Origin: JAJFUI01 sp963754135
GTDB taxonomy: Bacteria; Planctomycetota; Planctomycetia; Pirellulales; Thermoguttaceae
Assembly (NCBI GenBank): GCA_963754135.1
Contig: CAVWEY010000001.1
Location: 546,652 to 610,651, forward strand
DNA length: 64,000 bases
Reading direction: 5' to 3'
Of this stretch, positions 47,528-57,611 are shown piece by piece. The notes beneath the pieces were generated by a model. It searched no databases and had not been told where the DNA came from. It worked only from the letters and a program-made list of their open reading frames with translations. Within the stretch, counting starts at the first letter, position 1, and every line of letters begins with the position of its first letter. The position numbers and the translations under genes were made by a program.

Positions 47528-47734
47528 TCACTCTCCGCAGTTCATTCGTTCGCACAGGCCGTCGATTTCGCTGGCGTCCAGCGGGATGCGGGTGCCACCA
47601 TCCGTGGCGATGTTGTGCTCCGGGGACTCGTTCGGATTCTCCTCCCCATCTTTTGTCCACTCGCCCGTCCGCTGCCAGTAGCGGAGCGCGGCAAGGATTG
47701 TCGCAAACTCACGGTCGGTTACTTGCAGAAACAT
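47528..47734 (-). CDS. Small unknown protein
   Basis: MFLQVTDREFATILAALRYW, then GTRIPLDASEIDGLCERMNC. 68 residues. The pattern EFATILAALRYWQ...ALDASEIDGLCERMN is common among phage and plasmid small proteins (from memory). Function unknown. Confidence 0.5.
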   Translation of the reverse strand: MFLQVTDREFATILAALRYWQRTGEWTKDGEENPNESPEHNIATDGGTRIPLDASEIDGLCERMNCGE

Positions 47735-47755
47735 GAGATTTCTCCTGAGTGAAAT

Positions 47756-48289
47756 TCACTCCCTTTTGGCCGCCAGGGCGGCGGCTTCCGTCGAATAGCA
47801 CATACGCGCGTTGAACAGTTCGTCGCCCGTGTCACGCTTGATAATCGCAATCGGCGTGCCACTAAATGGCTCTACCCGCGCCTTACGTCCGTCAAAAGTA
47901 AAGCAAGGCCCCTCTGTGATAATCGGCACACCGTCGGCAAAGTGGTCCAACTGGGCAATGAGGCCACGCAGCCAAGTCAGTTCATCCGAAGGAATCGGCC
48001 CCAGTTCCTTCGTAACGTATGCAGCAATCTCATCGGACGTACAGCCGACACTCGGCATATTCTTCGTCATGGATTTATAGTCTCGAATCCGCATTTCATC
48101 GCGGTATTCGTAGACCTCGCCCCAGTCCAGACTCATCAGGGGGACAATCCCACGAATGTTTGCTTCTCCGCCAACAATCCGGGCACTCACCTGTTTGTTC
48201 GTCCGCGTATCGGTCCAGGTGAACGCAAACAGTGGCGTATTGGACTTGTCCGGCGTAGCCGTGAAGATTGCCAGGATTGCCTTAATCAT
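47756..48289 (-). CDS. Unknown protein of the element
   Basis: MIKAILAIFTATPDKSNTPL, FTWTDTRTNKQVSARIVGGE, MSLDWGEVYEYRDEMRIRDY and YVTKELGPIPSDELTWLRGL. 177 residues, intact. No motif recognised. Confidence 0.5.
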   Translation of the reverse strand: MIKAILAIFTATPDKSNTPLFAFTWTDTRTNKQVSARIVGGEANIRGIVPLMSLDWGEVYEYRDEMRIRDYKSMTKNMPSVGCTSDEIAAYVTKELGPIPSDELTWLRGLIAQLDHFADGVPIITEGPCFTFDGRKARVEPFSGTPIAIIKRDTGDELFNARMCYSTEAAALAAKRE

Positions 48290-48351
48290 TTCTTCCCCTT
48301 TTCGTTGCCCTTTCGTTTCTCGCGTTTCTCGCGTGCGATACAGATTTCACA

Positions 48352-48540
48352 CTACTTACGCATCAAAGCGAGTGCGGCGGAAAAATCGAGTTCTGTTTCC
48401 AGGTAGACTTGAAGCGCCCTACCCTCCATGACCGTCATCCCTTCCTTGAAACTCGCCTTGTAGAGTGCATCGACCTTCTTGCCGATGTCACGACTGCCCT
48501 TTGTCTCGACAATGCTGTTGCCACAAGTCAACAACCTCAT
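48352..48540 (-). CDS. Small unknown protein, first gene of the minus-strand run
   Basis: ATG at 48540: MRLLTCGNSIVETKGSRDIG, then KASFKEGMTVMEGRALQVYL. 62 residues. A further N-terminal extension to 48579 is open but starts less well. Confidence 0.4.
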   Translation of the reverse strand: MRLLTCGNSIVETKGSRDIGKKVDALYKASFKEGMTVMEGRALQVYLETELDFSAALALMRK

Positions 48541-48868
48541 GTGAGCCGCGCCCTTTCGTGGTGTCAGGGCGTCGGTCATCGAGCGGCCACAACTTGCTGC
48601 GGCCAGATAGCTCGGCAGGGCACCGCGCCCGACGCATGCTTGCCAGGGCTGGCACCTTCAGACACCACGACGCCGACTGCCGAAAATGTCGGCAGGTCCC
48701 CGTTTCGTTCCCAATCAGGGACATGCCCAGGCTTTTCTGAGCTATAGTTTCCCAGGTGCGGACGCGGATGAACTGCAAGCAATGAAGGCGTAGCGTCGGA
48801 GAAGCACTTGACCTGAAATCAGTGCCCAAACGTGCTTCTCTGGCCGAGTAGACAAGAAAGGGCAGAGA

Positions 48869-49261
48869 ATGAACGAACCCAAACGTGAAGTGCAAATCCA
48901 ATGCGAATTGGTCGCTTTTCTCAAAGCCCGCGGTTGGTACGTGGAACGTATGCTGGCAAACGCATTCCAGACAGGTATCCCGGATTTGTATTGTTATCTC
49001 AGGAAGTGGGGGGAGCGATGGATCGAAGTCAAGCGGCCTGACGACTATTCCTTCACTGAGGCGCAGAGGTTGAAGTGGCCCAAGTGGGAGCAAGCAGGCA
49101 TTCCGATTTGGATTCTTACGGCTGCCACGCAAGAGCAGTACGACCTGCTCTTTAAGCCGCCGAACTGGCGCGAGTTCTGGAGACCATCGTTCGAGCCTCC
49201 AGACATTGATGCGATGCTCGACGAGCTAGTACGCGAGGGCGAGCAACATCCTCCCGTATGA
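48869..49261 (+). CDS. VRR-NUC-type PD-(D/E)XK nuclease
   Basis: MNEPKREVQIQCELVAFLKA with the nuclease core GIPDLYCYLRKWGERWIEVK: the PD...ExK pattern is PDLY and IEVKRPDD. The first helix, AFLKARGWYVERML, is typical of the VRR-NUC fold. 130 residues, intact. It cuts structured DNA in related phage proteins and would serve replication or repair of the element. It is transcribed away from the minus-strand run. Confidence 0.75.
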   Translation: MNEPKREVQIQCELVAFLKARGWYVERMLANAFQTGIPDLYCYLRKWGERWIEVKRPDDYSFTEAQRLKWPKWEQAGIPIWILTAATQEQYDLLFKPPNWREFWRPSFEPPDIDAMLDELVREGEQHPPV

Positions 49262-49425
49262 CGGCAAATGACGGCGCAGATGATACCGTAGTGACTTCCC
49301 GACGTATCGGGAGCGGCTCTGGGCGAGGCCGCTCCGCGATGGCGCACTCGTCCGCAAGGCGCTCGTCGGGATCAACCACACCAGCTTCATCGGCACGACC
49401 GGGCTGTGCCCCGATCAAGCTACCC

Positions 49426-49560
49426 TGGACGACGGCACCGCGTGCCAAGCCGCACGCATTCGTGAGAAGCAATCCCGGCGCCAGGCTAACATTGGAGGTT
49501 AGTTTCCACGCTCGGCGAAAGCAGTTGCCGATCGTCAAGCCACATTGCGCCGCGTGAGCA
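49426..49560. mobile_element. Relic of the IS right end (transposase C-terminus)
   Basis: Matches the last part of the transposase gene at about 51095-51213: GGCGCCAGGCTAACATTGGA, GGTTAGTTTCCACGCT and TTGCCGATCGTCAAG. Short truncated copy, with the rest missing. Confidence 0.75.
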
Positions 49561-49862
49561 GCGCAGCCCTGGTCCGTACGGCCCCGCGCTCCCCGGTGCG
49601 CACGACGGGCATTGACGCGATCCGTCCGCCGCCAAATTATCAAGGCTCCAGCGGGCAACCGTCGTTCGACGCGCCCTTTCCAACGCAAACTCGTATCATT
49701 CTACCCAAAACCCCCGCTGCTTCTTGGGGGCGTTTACATCCGGTGGCCCAGGACGCCGGACGCTCACAACTGTCCGCCCGGTTCCATCCTCGGTAGAATG
49801 ACAACTCTCTTGCGGCATGATCGGTTCCTTTTTCGTCGCATCCGTCTCGTGGGGGCAGAGTC

Positions 49863-51215
49863 ATGTTGGTCAATCCTTGGCGGCCACGCATCCCCTTGCC
49901 GAAGGGCTGGACCGCTTCGGTCAGGTCCGGCGTCATCCATACCATCGCCTTGGCCCGTTACGCCATCGTCTATACCCGGAGTTGGGCCGCCGACAGCAGC
50001 AATGGCCGCGTCAGGCTGGCGGCCGAAGTCGAGCGGCTCAAGGAGGAAGTCTCCCTGCTTCGGGAGGAGATGCGGATCAAGGACGCCCGCATGGGGCAAG
50101 TCGCTCCGCACCGCCGCCCGCACTACCCGCCCGCCGAACGCATGGCCATCCTGGAGCTCAAGGCCGCCCGCGGCTGGTCGTTGGAGCAGACGGCCAAAGC
50201 CTTCCTCGTAACCGCCGCAACAATCGCCTCCTGGATGAAGCGGCTCGACGAAGAAGGCCCGGACGCCTTAGTGCAGCTCCGCCAGCCGGTGAACAAGTTC
50301 CCGGAACTCGTCCGCTACATCGTCCAGCGGCTCAAGAGGCTCTGCCCCACAATGGGCAAGGTGAAGGTCGCCCAGACACTTGCCCGAGCAGGGCTGCACC
50401 TCGGATCGACTACCGTGGGTCGGATGCTCAAGGAGAAACGGCGCCCCTTCCAACCGCCGGCCAAGGAGACCAACGAACCGGCGCAGGATCGGGTGGTCAC
50501 GGCCAAATACCCCAACCACGTTTGGCACGTTGATCTCACAGTAGTGCCAACCGGCCTGGGCTATTGGGTTCCGTGGCTGCCGCTCTCACTGCCGCAGTGC
50601 TGGCCTTTCTGCTGGTGGGTGGCGGTCGTTGTGGACCACTTCTCACGCCGCGCAATGGGTGCCACTGCCTTCAAGAGCCAGCCATCGTCCGAGGTAGTGT
50701 GGGCATTCCTGGGACGAGCGATTGCCAAGGCGAAAAGAAAGCCTCGGTACATCGTCTGTGACCGAGGAAAACAGTTTGATTGCCGGGGCTTCCGTTGCTG
50801 GTGCCGCCGCAGGGGAATCAAGCGGCCGCACTATGGCGCCGTGGGGAAACACGGCAGCATCTCAGTCGTCGAGCGTTTCATTTTGACGATGAAATGCCTC
50901 TTGCGATGCCTGCGGCTGGTTCCCTACCGGCGCGATGCATTCCAGCGGGAACTTACAGCCATTGTAGACTGGTACAATGCTTGTCGTCCGCACACGTGGC
51001 TCGGTGGCAAGACACCTGACGAGGCATACTACAGCCACCATCCCGCCAACCGGAAGCCACGATTCGAGTCTCGTTGGCGTTGGCCGCGCGGCTCGCCGTG
51101 CGCCAAGCCGTGGGCATTGGTGAGAGGCAAGCCCGGCGCCAGGCTGACGTTGGAGGTCAGCTTCCACGCTGGACGGAGGCACTTGCCGATCGTCACACTG
51201 CATCGCGCCGCGTGA
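49863..51215 (+). CDS. DDE transposase, IS481/IS3-like integrase core
   Basis: 450 residues. Coiled-coil/HTH N-terminus (LAAEVERLKEEVSLLREEMR, AERMAILELKAARGWSLEQT), then the rve catalytic core with Asp in HVWHVDLTVVPTG, Asp in YIVCDRGKQFDC and Glu in SISVVERFILTMK, and an IVDWYNACRPHTWLGGKTP motif. The start is not certain: upstream ATGs such as 49801 are in other frames. The frame is open to the stop at 51215, so it may be active. About 220 bp of non-coding IS end follow. Confidence 0.85.
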   Translation: MLVNPWRPRIPLPKGWTASVRSGVIHTIALARYAIVYTRSWAADSSNGRVRLAAEVERLKEEVSLLREEMRIKDARMGQVAPHRRPHYPPAERMAILELKAARGWSLEQTAKAFLVTAATIASWMKRLDEEGPDALVQLRQPVNKFPELVRYIVQRLKRLCPTMGKVKVAQTLARAGLHLGSTTVGRMLKEKRRPFQPPAKETNEPAQDRVVTAKYPNHVWHVDLTVVPTGLGYWVPWLPLSLPQCWPFCWWVAVVVDHFSRRAMGATAFKSQPSSEVVWAFLGRAIAKAKRKPRYIVCDRGKQFDCRGFRCWCRRRGIKRPHYGAVGKHGSISVVERFILTMKCLLRCLRLVPYRRDAFQRELTAIVDWYNACRPHTWLGGKTPDEAYYSHHPANRKPRFESRWRWPRGSPCAKPWALVRGKPGARLTLEVSFHAGRRHLPIVTLHRAA

Positions 51216-51434
51216 ACAGAGCAGCAGCCCTTCTTGGCGAACGTCGCGCTACTCGTCCGCGCACACGCCGCCGAGACGACATTGTTCAAGCCGAGTTGTC
51301 GAGGAACAAATCGGTCGCCGGCGATGCTTGAGACGCCGCCGCCGGAAGATGTCTCATTCACGCCCAATTTCACCGCTACTCTGCGGGACGCGATTCTTCG
51401 CCAGTCCGGTTATAAGAACTCGCTGGACCAGGAC
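51216..51434. mobile_element. Right end of the IS
   Basis: The sequence from the transposase stop to about 51434 is shared with 56650-56864 (CACTACTCTGCGGGACGCG and AGAACTNGCTGGNCCAGGAC). I infer an end near GCTGGACCAGGACA. A matching left inverted repeat was not found. Confidence 0.6.
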
Positions 51435-51614
51435 AGCATTAGTCATCGTGTACCAGTTGGAGCCGCGAACAAGACTCCCGGCCAAGACTGCACCTGCGGG
51501 CAAAGGTGGAACATTGAGAGGCGGTTCCCCCTCTGATGCGATGGTCCCAACAGCCACCGAAAACCCGACCGTAACGAAAGCCCACAAAGCCCATCTCCCG
51601 GTAGAGGTCAACAT
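51354..51614 (-). pseudogene. Truncated exported ORF downstream of the first RHS gene (candidate immunity)
   Basis: ATG at 51614, with AAGGAA upstream: MLTSTGRWALWAFVTVGFSV, then SEGEPPLNVPPLPAGAVLA. It has a signal/membrane helix. The last about 20 residues (VLITGLAKNRVPQSSGEIGR) are encoded by the IS right end, so the native C-terminus is lost. It directly follows the first RHS gene on the same strand, the usual place for an immunity gene. Confidence 0.45.
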
Positions 51615-51789
51615 TGTGTTATTCCTTTTTGGTCTGCCAGTCTGCCAGTTGCCATCACCCATCGGTCGGTGCAAGGCCGGCGATAACGGGTGGCTCTTTA
51701 GACATGCACGACGCAGTTCCGGCTTCGAGTTGCCCATCCAGAAGCGTACATCAATCGTCGCTCCCGTGATGGCTTGGACGCATCGTGGG

Positions 51790-54700
51790 CTAGTTGCATG
51801 ATGTACTCTGGTTCGGGTTCTTCGTGGGGACCTTATCGCCGTATGGACCGAACGGCCACGGAACCACCTTCGGCAGGGCCGTGCCTTCTGGGATAATACA
51901 GGTCGCCAATACGGCGTCAACATAGCCCGCCGCGCCGTCCTTGCATTTGTCGATGTTTTGTACGGCCGCAATGGCCCTTTTTCTTATACACTGGTCGTAA
52001 GAACCCGCAGTGGTGCGCTCCGCCGAACCAACGTTGCAAATGCCCGAGATTGACGCAGCGCGAACCTCAGTACATGCAAACCACTCGCAAGTGTGTGATG
52101 CTGGATTTGATCCGGCGACACACTCGTCGTATCGGTGCATGATTTCGTGAAGTGCCGTTCCCACTGCGTCACCCTGCGTGGAATTGTTCTCATAACATAT
52201 CACAGCATTGTCGCCAAACGAATGTCCAGCCACGCCCTTCTTACATAATGGGTCTTCGTCGTTCGAGTGGCATTCCGTGTTGTTCCAGTAATAACCAAGG
52301 AGAATAAACGATACGAATCGACAACCCGACCTGCCATTGGCATTCCCGCTCCAAAACCACATTTCGTCAAGATACTCCTTCATCTCATCTGCCGCAATCT
52401 TCCAAGCCGCCTCGCATTCTGCCTTACTACAGTTCCCAGTTGGGTCAGTGCGAGTTAGCGGATCATCACCCACGTATTCATACAGGTTCATCCCGCCTCT
52501 ATAACGAATTGGATCCTTGTTGATGAACCGACTGAGCGGCATGTCGTAATAACGACCGCGGTAGTTGTAGAGACCGGTTTCGGAGTCCAGCTCCCGCCCG
52601 GTGAACAAGTACGGATTGCCGAAGTGCGAGGCGACCGTTTCGTCGCCGTCGGAAACCCGATGGCACGTGGACTTGCCGTAAGGCTCGTAAACCATCCGCT
52701 CCTGCACCTGCCCGTCCGTGTCGGTGAGCGCGACCACGTTGAAGAGTCGGTCCTGCAAGAAGTAGAAGTTGTCGTTCGGGTCAGCGAAGCCGCCGTCCAG
52801 GTTCGAGTCGCGGTACATGCGGATCGGCTCGTCGATGTACTGCGTCCCGTAGACGTAGCGGGCCAACAGGAAGTCGGAATTGCCGTGGTCCCGCTTCTCG
52901 ATGATCCGCTGGCCGTCGTAAAGGAACCTCACGTCGCAAACCACCGTCACGCCGTCAGTCGCGTAGCTGGTCTTGCGGATGCGGCGGTCCAGGCCGTCGT
53001 AGGCGAAGTCCAAAACCTTCTTCGGCGCGGTGTCACGGGTGGTGACCGAGATCAGCCGGTTGCGGAAGTCGTAGACGAACTTGTATTGCTCGCCGTCATC
53101 CGTCATGTTCCCCGCGGCGTCGTAGGAAGGATTCTTCGCCGTCCCGCCCAACAGCCGCGTGATAATCTCGTTGGACGTGTTGTGCGTCCGCTGGTCAACG
53201 GTGCCGTTGTTGTAGAAACTGTCGAAGTTCCCCATCGCATCCAGCGAATAGGTCTGGCCGCCGAAAGTGTCGTTCCAGACCCAGTTCTTCTGCGGCGAAA
53301 TGCTCTGCTGGCCGCCCTGGCCCTGCCAGTTGTTGATGGCACCCTGCATGGCGCACGAGAGCCGGTTCAACTGGTCGTACTGGTACTTCTGGCTCCATTG
53401 CGTGGCACCGGAGTTTTGCAGGGCGTCGTACCGCCAGGTGGGATTCCCGTCGTTGTCGTACTGGTAGCCAATGTCCATCACCGTGTTGGCCGCGCCGTCG
53501 GGGTCCGATACCGCGTGACTTCGCAAGAGGCGGCCGAAGGCATCGTAGTTGTTCTCCGCGGATGACCAGAACGTCTGACGCACCGTCTTCGTGGGGTCGG
53601 GCTGCGGGTATTCCTTCGTCGCAATACGGCCGCCGAGGAAGGTGTAGTGTACCATGTCTGCGTAACACCCGCCGGTGCAGTTGCGGATCGTCCGCGGGCG
53701 GTTTAGCCCGTCGAAATTGCTGTACGCCACGTGATCGCCGACCCAGGTGCCCGGCTGGTACGGCCAGTTCAAGCGGGCCAACGTGCCGCAGGTGTCGTAG
53801 TCGTACTTCACCCGCCACTCGATGCCGCCCGAGTTGCCGAGCTGCTGGTCCTGCCGGCCCAAGGCCCCGCAATACTCGTAGCAATTCGTGACCCGCGAGG
53901 TCTGTGTGCCCTGTGGTATGGCATTGGCGAGGACGCTGAGCGTCTGGCCCAGACCGTTGGCGATGGCGACCACTTCCTCGTCGCCGACGCTCGGGGCGCC
54001 AGCCGAGACGTACTGCCGCGTCTGGACGCCGTAGCTGCCGTCGGCCAGTTGGACCGCCTGGTAGGCGTAAGTGGTCTCGATCCCGTTCTGATCGGTCACG
54101 CACAGCAGCGCGCCGTTATGGATGTGCCAGGTGTCGTAGACGCTGTGGCCGTCGGGATACGTGGTCGTAGCCAAGCGGCCGTGCGTGTCATAGGCATAGC
54201 TGGTCGTCTGGTTGTCGGCGTCGTTGGGCGGATCCACCAGTCCGTCGGCCCCGCCGGAGACCATCGCCGAGAGCCGGCCCGTCTGTTCGTAGTCGAAGCG
54301 GGTTTCCGTGGCGTAGGTCTCGCTCCCCAGGGCGCCCACGCCACCCTCCTGGAAGCACCGCCGCCGGCCCAGCCCGTCGTAGCCGGTCTTCGTGTGATAG
54401 CCCAGCGGATCGGTGGTGGTCACGTAGCTCTTGAAGGCAGCTTCGGAGTAATCCGTCTGCGTGACGAGATAGCCGCCCGTGCCGTTCTCGCCGTCGCCGA
54501 TGCCGTCGTAGTTCACGTCTTGGCCCTGGTTGATCGCTTGCCAAGTGCGGCCTTCGGCGTCGTAGACGAAGCTGGTGACGTACCAGAGGTAATCGGCATC
54601 GAGCGTGCCGGCCCCCGGCTCGTGGTCCTTGCGGATCGTTTTCACGACCCGGCTGGCGGCGTCGTAAGAGGTCTCGACGATGTTCCCGTCGCCGTCGGTC

Positions 54701-56571
54701 TGGCGCACGGTGCGTCCGGCGGCGTCGTATTGCGTCACAGTCTTGTGGCCCAAGGGGTCGGTCACCTGCCAAACCCTCCCCAGGGCGTCGTAGTCGTAGG
54801 TGGTCCTCAGGCTGTGCCCATTGCCGTCGCCCACCGACTGCGTAACGACCCGCCCCATGCCGTCGTAAGTCGAATCGCTCTCGTTCAACTCGACGCCCAC
54901 GCTGGCGGTCATGTTGACCGTCTGCGTCACCAGCCCGCGGTTGTCGTAGGCGTAGGTGGCGTAGAGTGTGGTCTGTAGATTCCCGCCGCTTTGGCCGTAA
55001 TCGACATCTTGCTTCTGCTGCGTCACCGTCGCCTGCCGCCCCAGGGGGTCATAGGTGTACGCCGTAACGCCATCAGAATAGCCATCACTGGTGGATGCCG
55101 TCAACCCCTCCGCCTGGTAATTATTGGCGTATGTGGTAATCCCCACAAGGTCGGGTGGGGTGGACCAGGAACCGTCCTCGTCGCCGGACCAAACCCCACC
55201 CACAGCCGTCTGAATCACGTTCCCCCAGTCGTCATAGGTGAACTGCCGGCCGTGGCGGTTGCCCGAGACGTCGGGCGGGTCGATCTGGTTCAAGACCCGC
55301 CCCTGGCCGTCGTACTGCGTGTACGACTCGGCGTAATCGTTCGCGTCCCACCACCGCCGGGTATTGGTCACCTGCCCGGCCAGGTTGTAGTCGTACTGGG
55401 TCTTGGCCAGTTGCACCGCCATCGTCGAGTCCTGGTAGCGGTCAGTCTCGATTAGGCGGTTGGAGAGGTCATAGGTGTTGGTGGTGTAGTAGCCGCCGGG
55501 GCTGGTGGTGCTCAAGAGGTTGCCCGAGGGCGAGTAGACGTACTGCGTGCTGAGTCCCAGCCCGGCCGGATCGACGATTGTGGCGGTCGGGTGGCGGTAC
55601 TGGTCATATTGATACTCGGTGGTGAGGTTCAGCTTGCCGGCCTGGGGCGATCCGTAATCAACGGTCGTCCGCGAGAGCAGCCCCACGGCCGCCCCGGCCG
55701 TGTAGTAGTCGTACTTGGTCGTCGTCTGGCAGACCCGGTTCAGAATGATCGGCTCGCTCCCTTCGCACTCGGTGTACGAGTCGCAGATGAACTGCGCCGC
55801 GTACTCCACCTGGCCGGGGAAGGCCGACGAATAGGTATACTCGACCCCCAGCCGATAGTCCTTGGGCGCCTGCTGTCCGGGCAGCAGCCCGCCTTTCACC
55901 AGCGGCTGTACGGCGTATTGCAGCGTGCCGTCGGCGTTGTAGTGATAGTTGGTGGTGAAGGTATCGACCCCTTCCACGCCGTTATTGACGTTGTTGCTGT
56001 CGCCGACCGCGTAGGTGGTCTTGGTCAAGGGCAGCCCGGGGAAGCCCGGCACGCCGTAGGTGTAATGGACCTTCACCAGGCGGACGGTGTTCGTGCCGTC
56101 CTGGGCATAATGGCCCTTTACGCGGCGCACGGCGCTATCGCCGGTGTTGTACTTGAGCACGTAATAGGCCGGGTAAGCGGTGGCGTCGCCGCTGGGACCG
56201 GAGTCCGGGTCGTAGCCGGTGGAATAGATGACCAGTTGGCTGGCCTTCTGGCTGTCGCCGGGATGGCAGACGGCGGTGACACAGCCGCTGGCACTGAGGT
56301 TCGTCTCCGTGTCCTCGAAGTTGCTGCCGCCGATCGAGGACGCACGTAGAGGGCCCGGCCCAGGTTATCCACGGCCGTCTTGACGGTCTTCAGGTTCGAG
56401 TAGCAGACGGTGGTGACGGTGTTGACCTGGCCGACGATGTCCGTGGGAATCTGCGGGTCGCTGGCCGGGTTGGTGTTGTAGCTGAAGGAGAGCGACTGGC
56501 CGTTGGCGTAGGTAATCCCGGTGACCACGTTGTTGCTGTCATAGGTATACTGCGCGGTGGCGTAGTCGTCC
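51790..56571 (-). CDS. RHS-repeat protein with Atp23/M76-like metalloprotease tip (5' end cut by an IS relic)
   Basis: About 1,590 residues remain. YD/RHS repeats run through most of it (TYDYDALGRVWQVTDPLGH, YDAAGRTVRQTDGDG), and the core ends with RGRYYDMPLSRFINKDP and DPTGNC. The last about 200 residues contain TALHEIMHRYDECVAG, CEWFACTEVRAASISG and GSYDQCIRKRAIAAV: a zincin HExxH plus the HxYDxC and ACxEVRAAxxSG signature of Atp23, peptidase M76. A shift near 56350 splits the first part. The 5' end stops at a fragment of the IS right end near 56571, so promoter and N-terminus are missing. The likely role is an exported polymorphic toxin or surface protein; no T6SS genes are near. Confidence 0.8.
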
Positions 56572-56923
56572 GGTTGACGTTGGAAGTCAGCTTCCATGCT
56601 GGGCGGAAGCACTTGCCGATCGTCAAGCTGCATCGCGCCGCGTGAACAGTGCAACGGCCTTTTTGGCGACCGTCGCGGCACTCCCCTGCGCACACGCCGC
56701 CCAGACGACCTTCTTAAAACCGAATTGCCGGGGAACAAGTCGGTCGCGGGCGCTGCTTGAGGCAACCCCGCCGGAAAATGCCCCATTCACGCCCAATTTC
56801 ACCACTACTCTGCGGGACGCGGCTCTCCGTCAGTGCGGTTGTCAGAACTTGCTGGCCCAGGACAGCGGGACGCGACCCTCTGTCAGTGCGGTTGTCAGAA
56901 CTCGCTGGCCCAGGACACCCCTG
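56572..56923. mobile_element. IS right-end relic with 53-bp tandem duplication
   Basis: Copies the IS sequence from the transposase C-terminus (GTTGGAAGTCAGCTTCCATG) to its terminus, then duplicates the last 53 bp: 56812-56864 and 56865-56917 (both GCGGGACGCG...GCTGGCCCAGGACA). It separates the first RHS gene from the candidate immunity ORF of the second. Confidence 0.8.
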
Positions 56924-57485
56924 GAAGGAAACCACGAGGAATGTCTTGTTTGACATTCAGCTCGATGGCCGATCCCTCTGACGAACAACTCCAGCCATGA
57001 TTGTCGTTAGTGAGAACGCGACCTGGGGGAAACTGATACATAAGTACCATGTGATATGGGCCGTTCAGTCGCAGTAATGGACCATGATTCACATCGGTTT
57101 CTTTCCAGTATTCCCACCCGTCTTCTGTTTCTTCATATCCGTCTCTCATCTTGCACGTCGAATATGAAGGTGCCACATCGGACAGGCTGCGCGGCCAAAT
57201 CTCGTGATCGTTGTAAAAACGATATATCTGCTCGATGAGCGTCGTTTTGTCCTTCGCCTGATTGGCGAATTCCGCCATCCCTCTCTTCGCTTGCCATCGC
57301 ATCAAGAGCAGCAGTATTCCTATTGCGGCAATCGCACCAGTGAAGAGCAAGACCACGCGTACAGCAGCCCTTAGACACTTGTCCGTTTCAACCACCCTCC
57401 CCATAACAGGCGCAACACCAGAGGCTTGAATTGGATCACGACTGGAACCGGTAATGTCGCCTTTGTTTTCGTAATCCATATCCAT
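56895..57485 (-). CDS. Membrane-anchored ORF downstream of the second RHS gene (candidate immunity, 3' end IS-derived)
   Basis: Start at MDMDYENKGDITGSSR (57485) or slightly later. One membrane helix (RAAVRVVLLFTGAIAAIGIL), then a soluble domain (TTLIEQIYRFYNDHEIWPRS, EETEDGWEYWKETDVNHGPL, YQFPPGRVLTNDNHGWSC) reminiscent of prepilin-like secreted proteins. The final FLPGVSWASEF is encoded by the IS terminus. About 196 residues. Its position after the RHS tip suggests immunity; unproven. Confidence 0.5.
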   Translation of the reverse strand: MDMDYENKGDITGSSRDPIQASGVAPVMGRVVETDKCLRAAVRVVLLFTGAIAAIGILLLLMRWQAKRGMAEFANQAKDKTTLIEQIYRFYNDHEIWPRSLSDVAPSYSTCKMRDGYEETEDGWEYWKETDVNHGPLLRLNGPYHMVLMYQFPPGRVLTNDNHGWSCSSEGSAIELNVKQDIPRGFLPGVSWASEF

Positions 57486-57611
57486 GCACCGAACCGGCGT
57501 TTCAAGAGGAACTCCACGCTTTGTCAATTCCCAACCCGCCCGCCCTCCGACCGGGTGGACAAACCTGGGCAGTTGTTTCGACGACGAGCCGAACCCAAAT
57601 GGCTCCGCGCG

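Noticed and set aside
49262..49862. Overlapping open frames on both strands between the nuclease and the transposase
   Set aside because: They run over the IS right-end relic at 49426-49560 and change register with it; none has a coherent domain.
53731..54978. Long plus-strand frames over the RHS genes (also 52624-53565 and 58062-59390)
   Set aside because: The YD repeats on the minus strand create open antisense frames with Val/Gly-rich text; the same shadow appears over each RHS copy, as expected.
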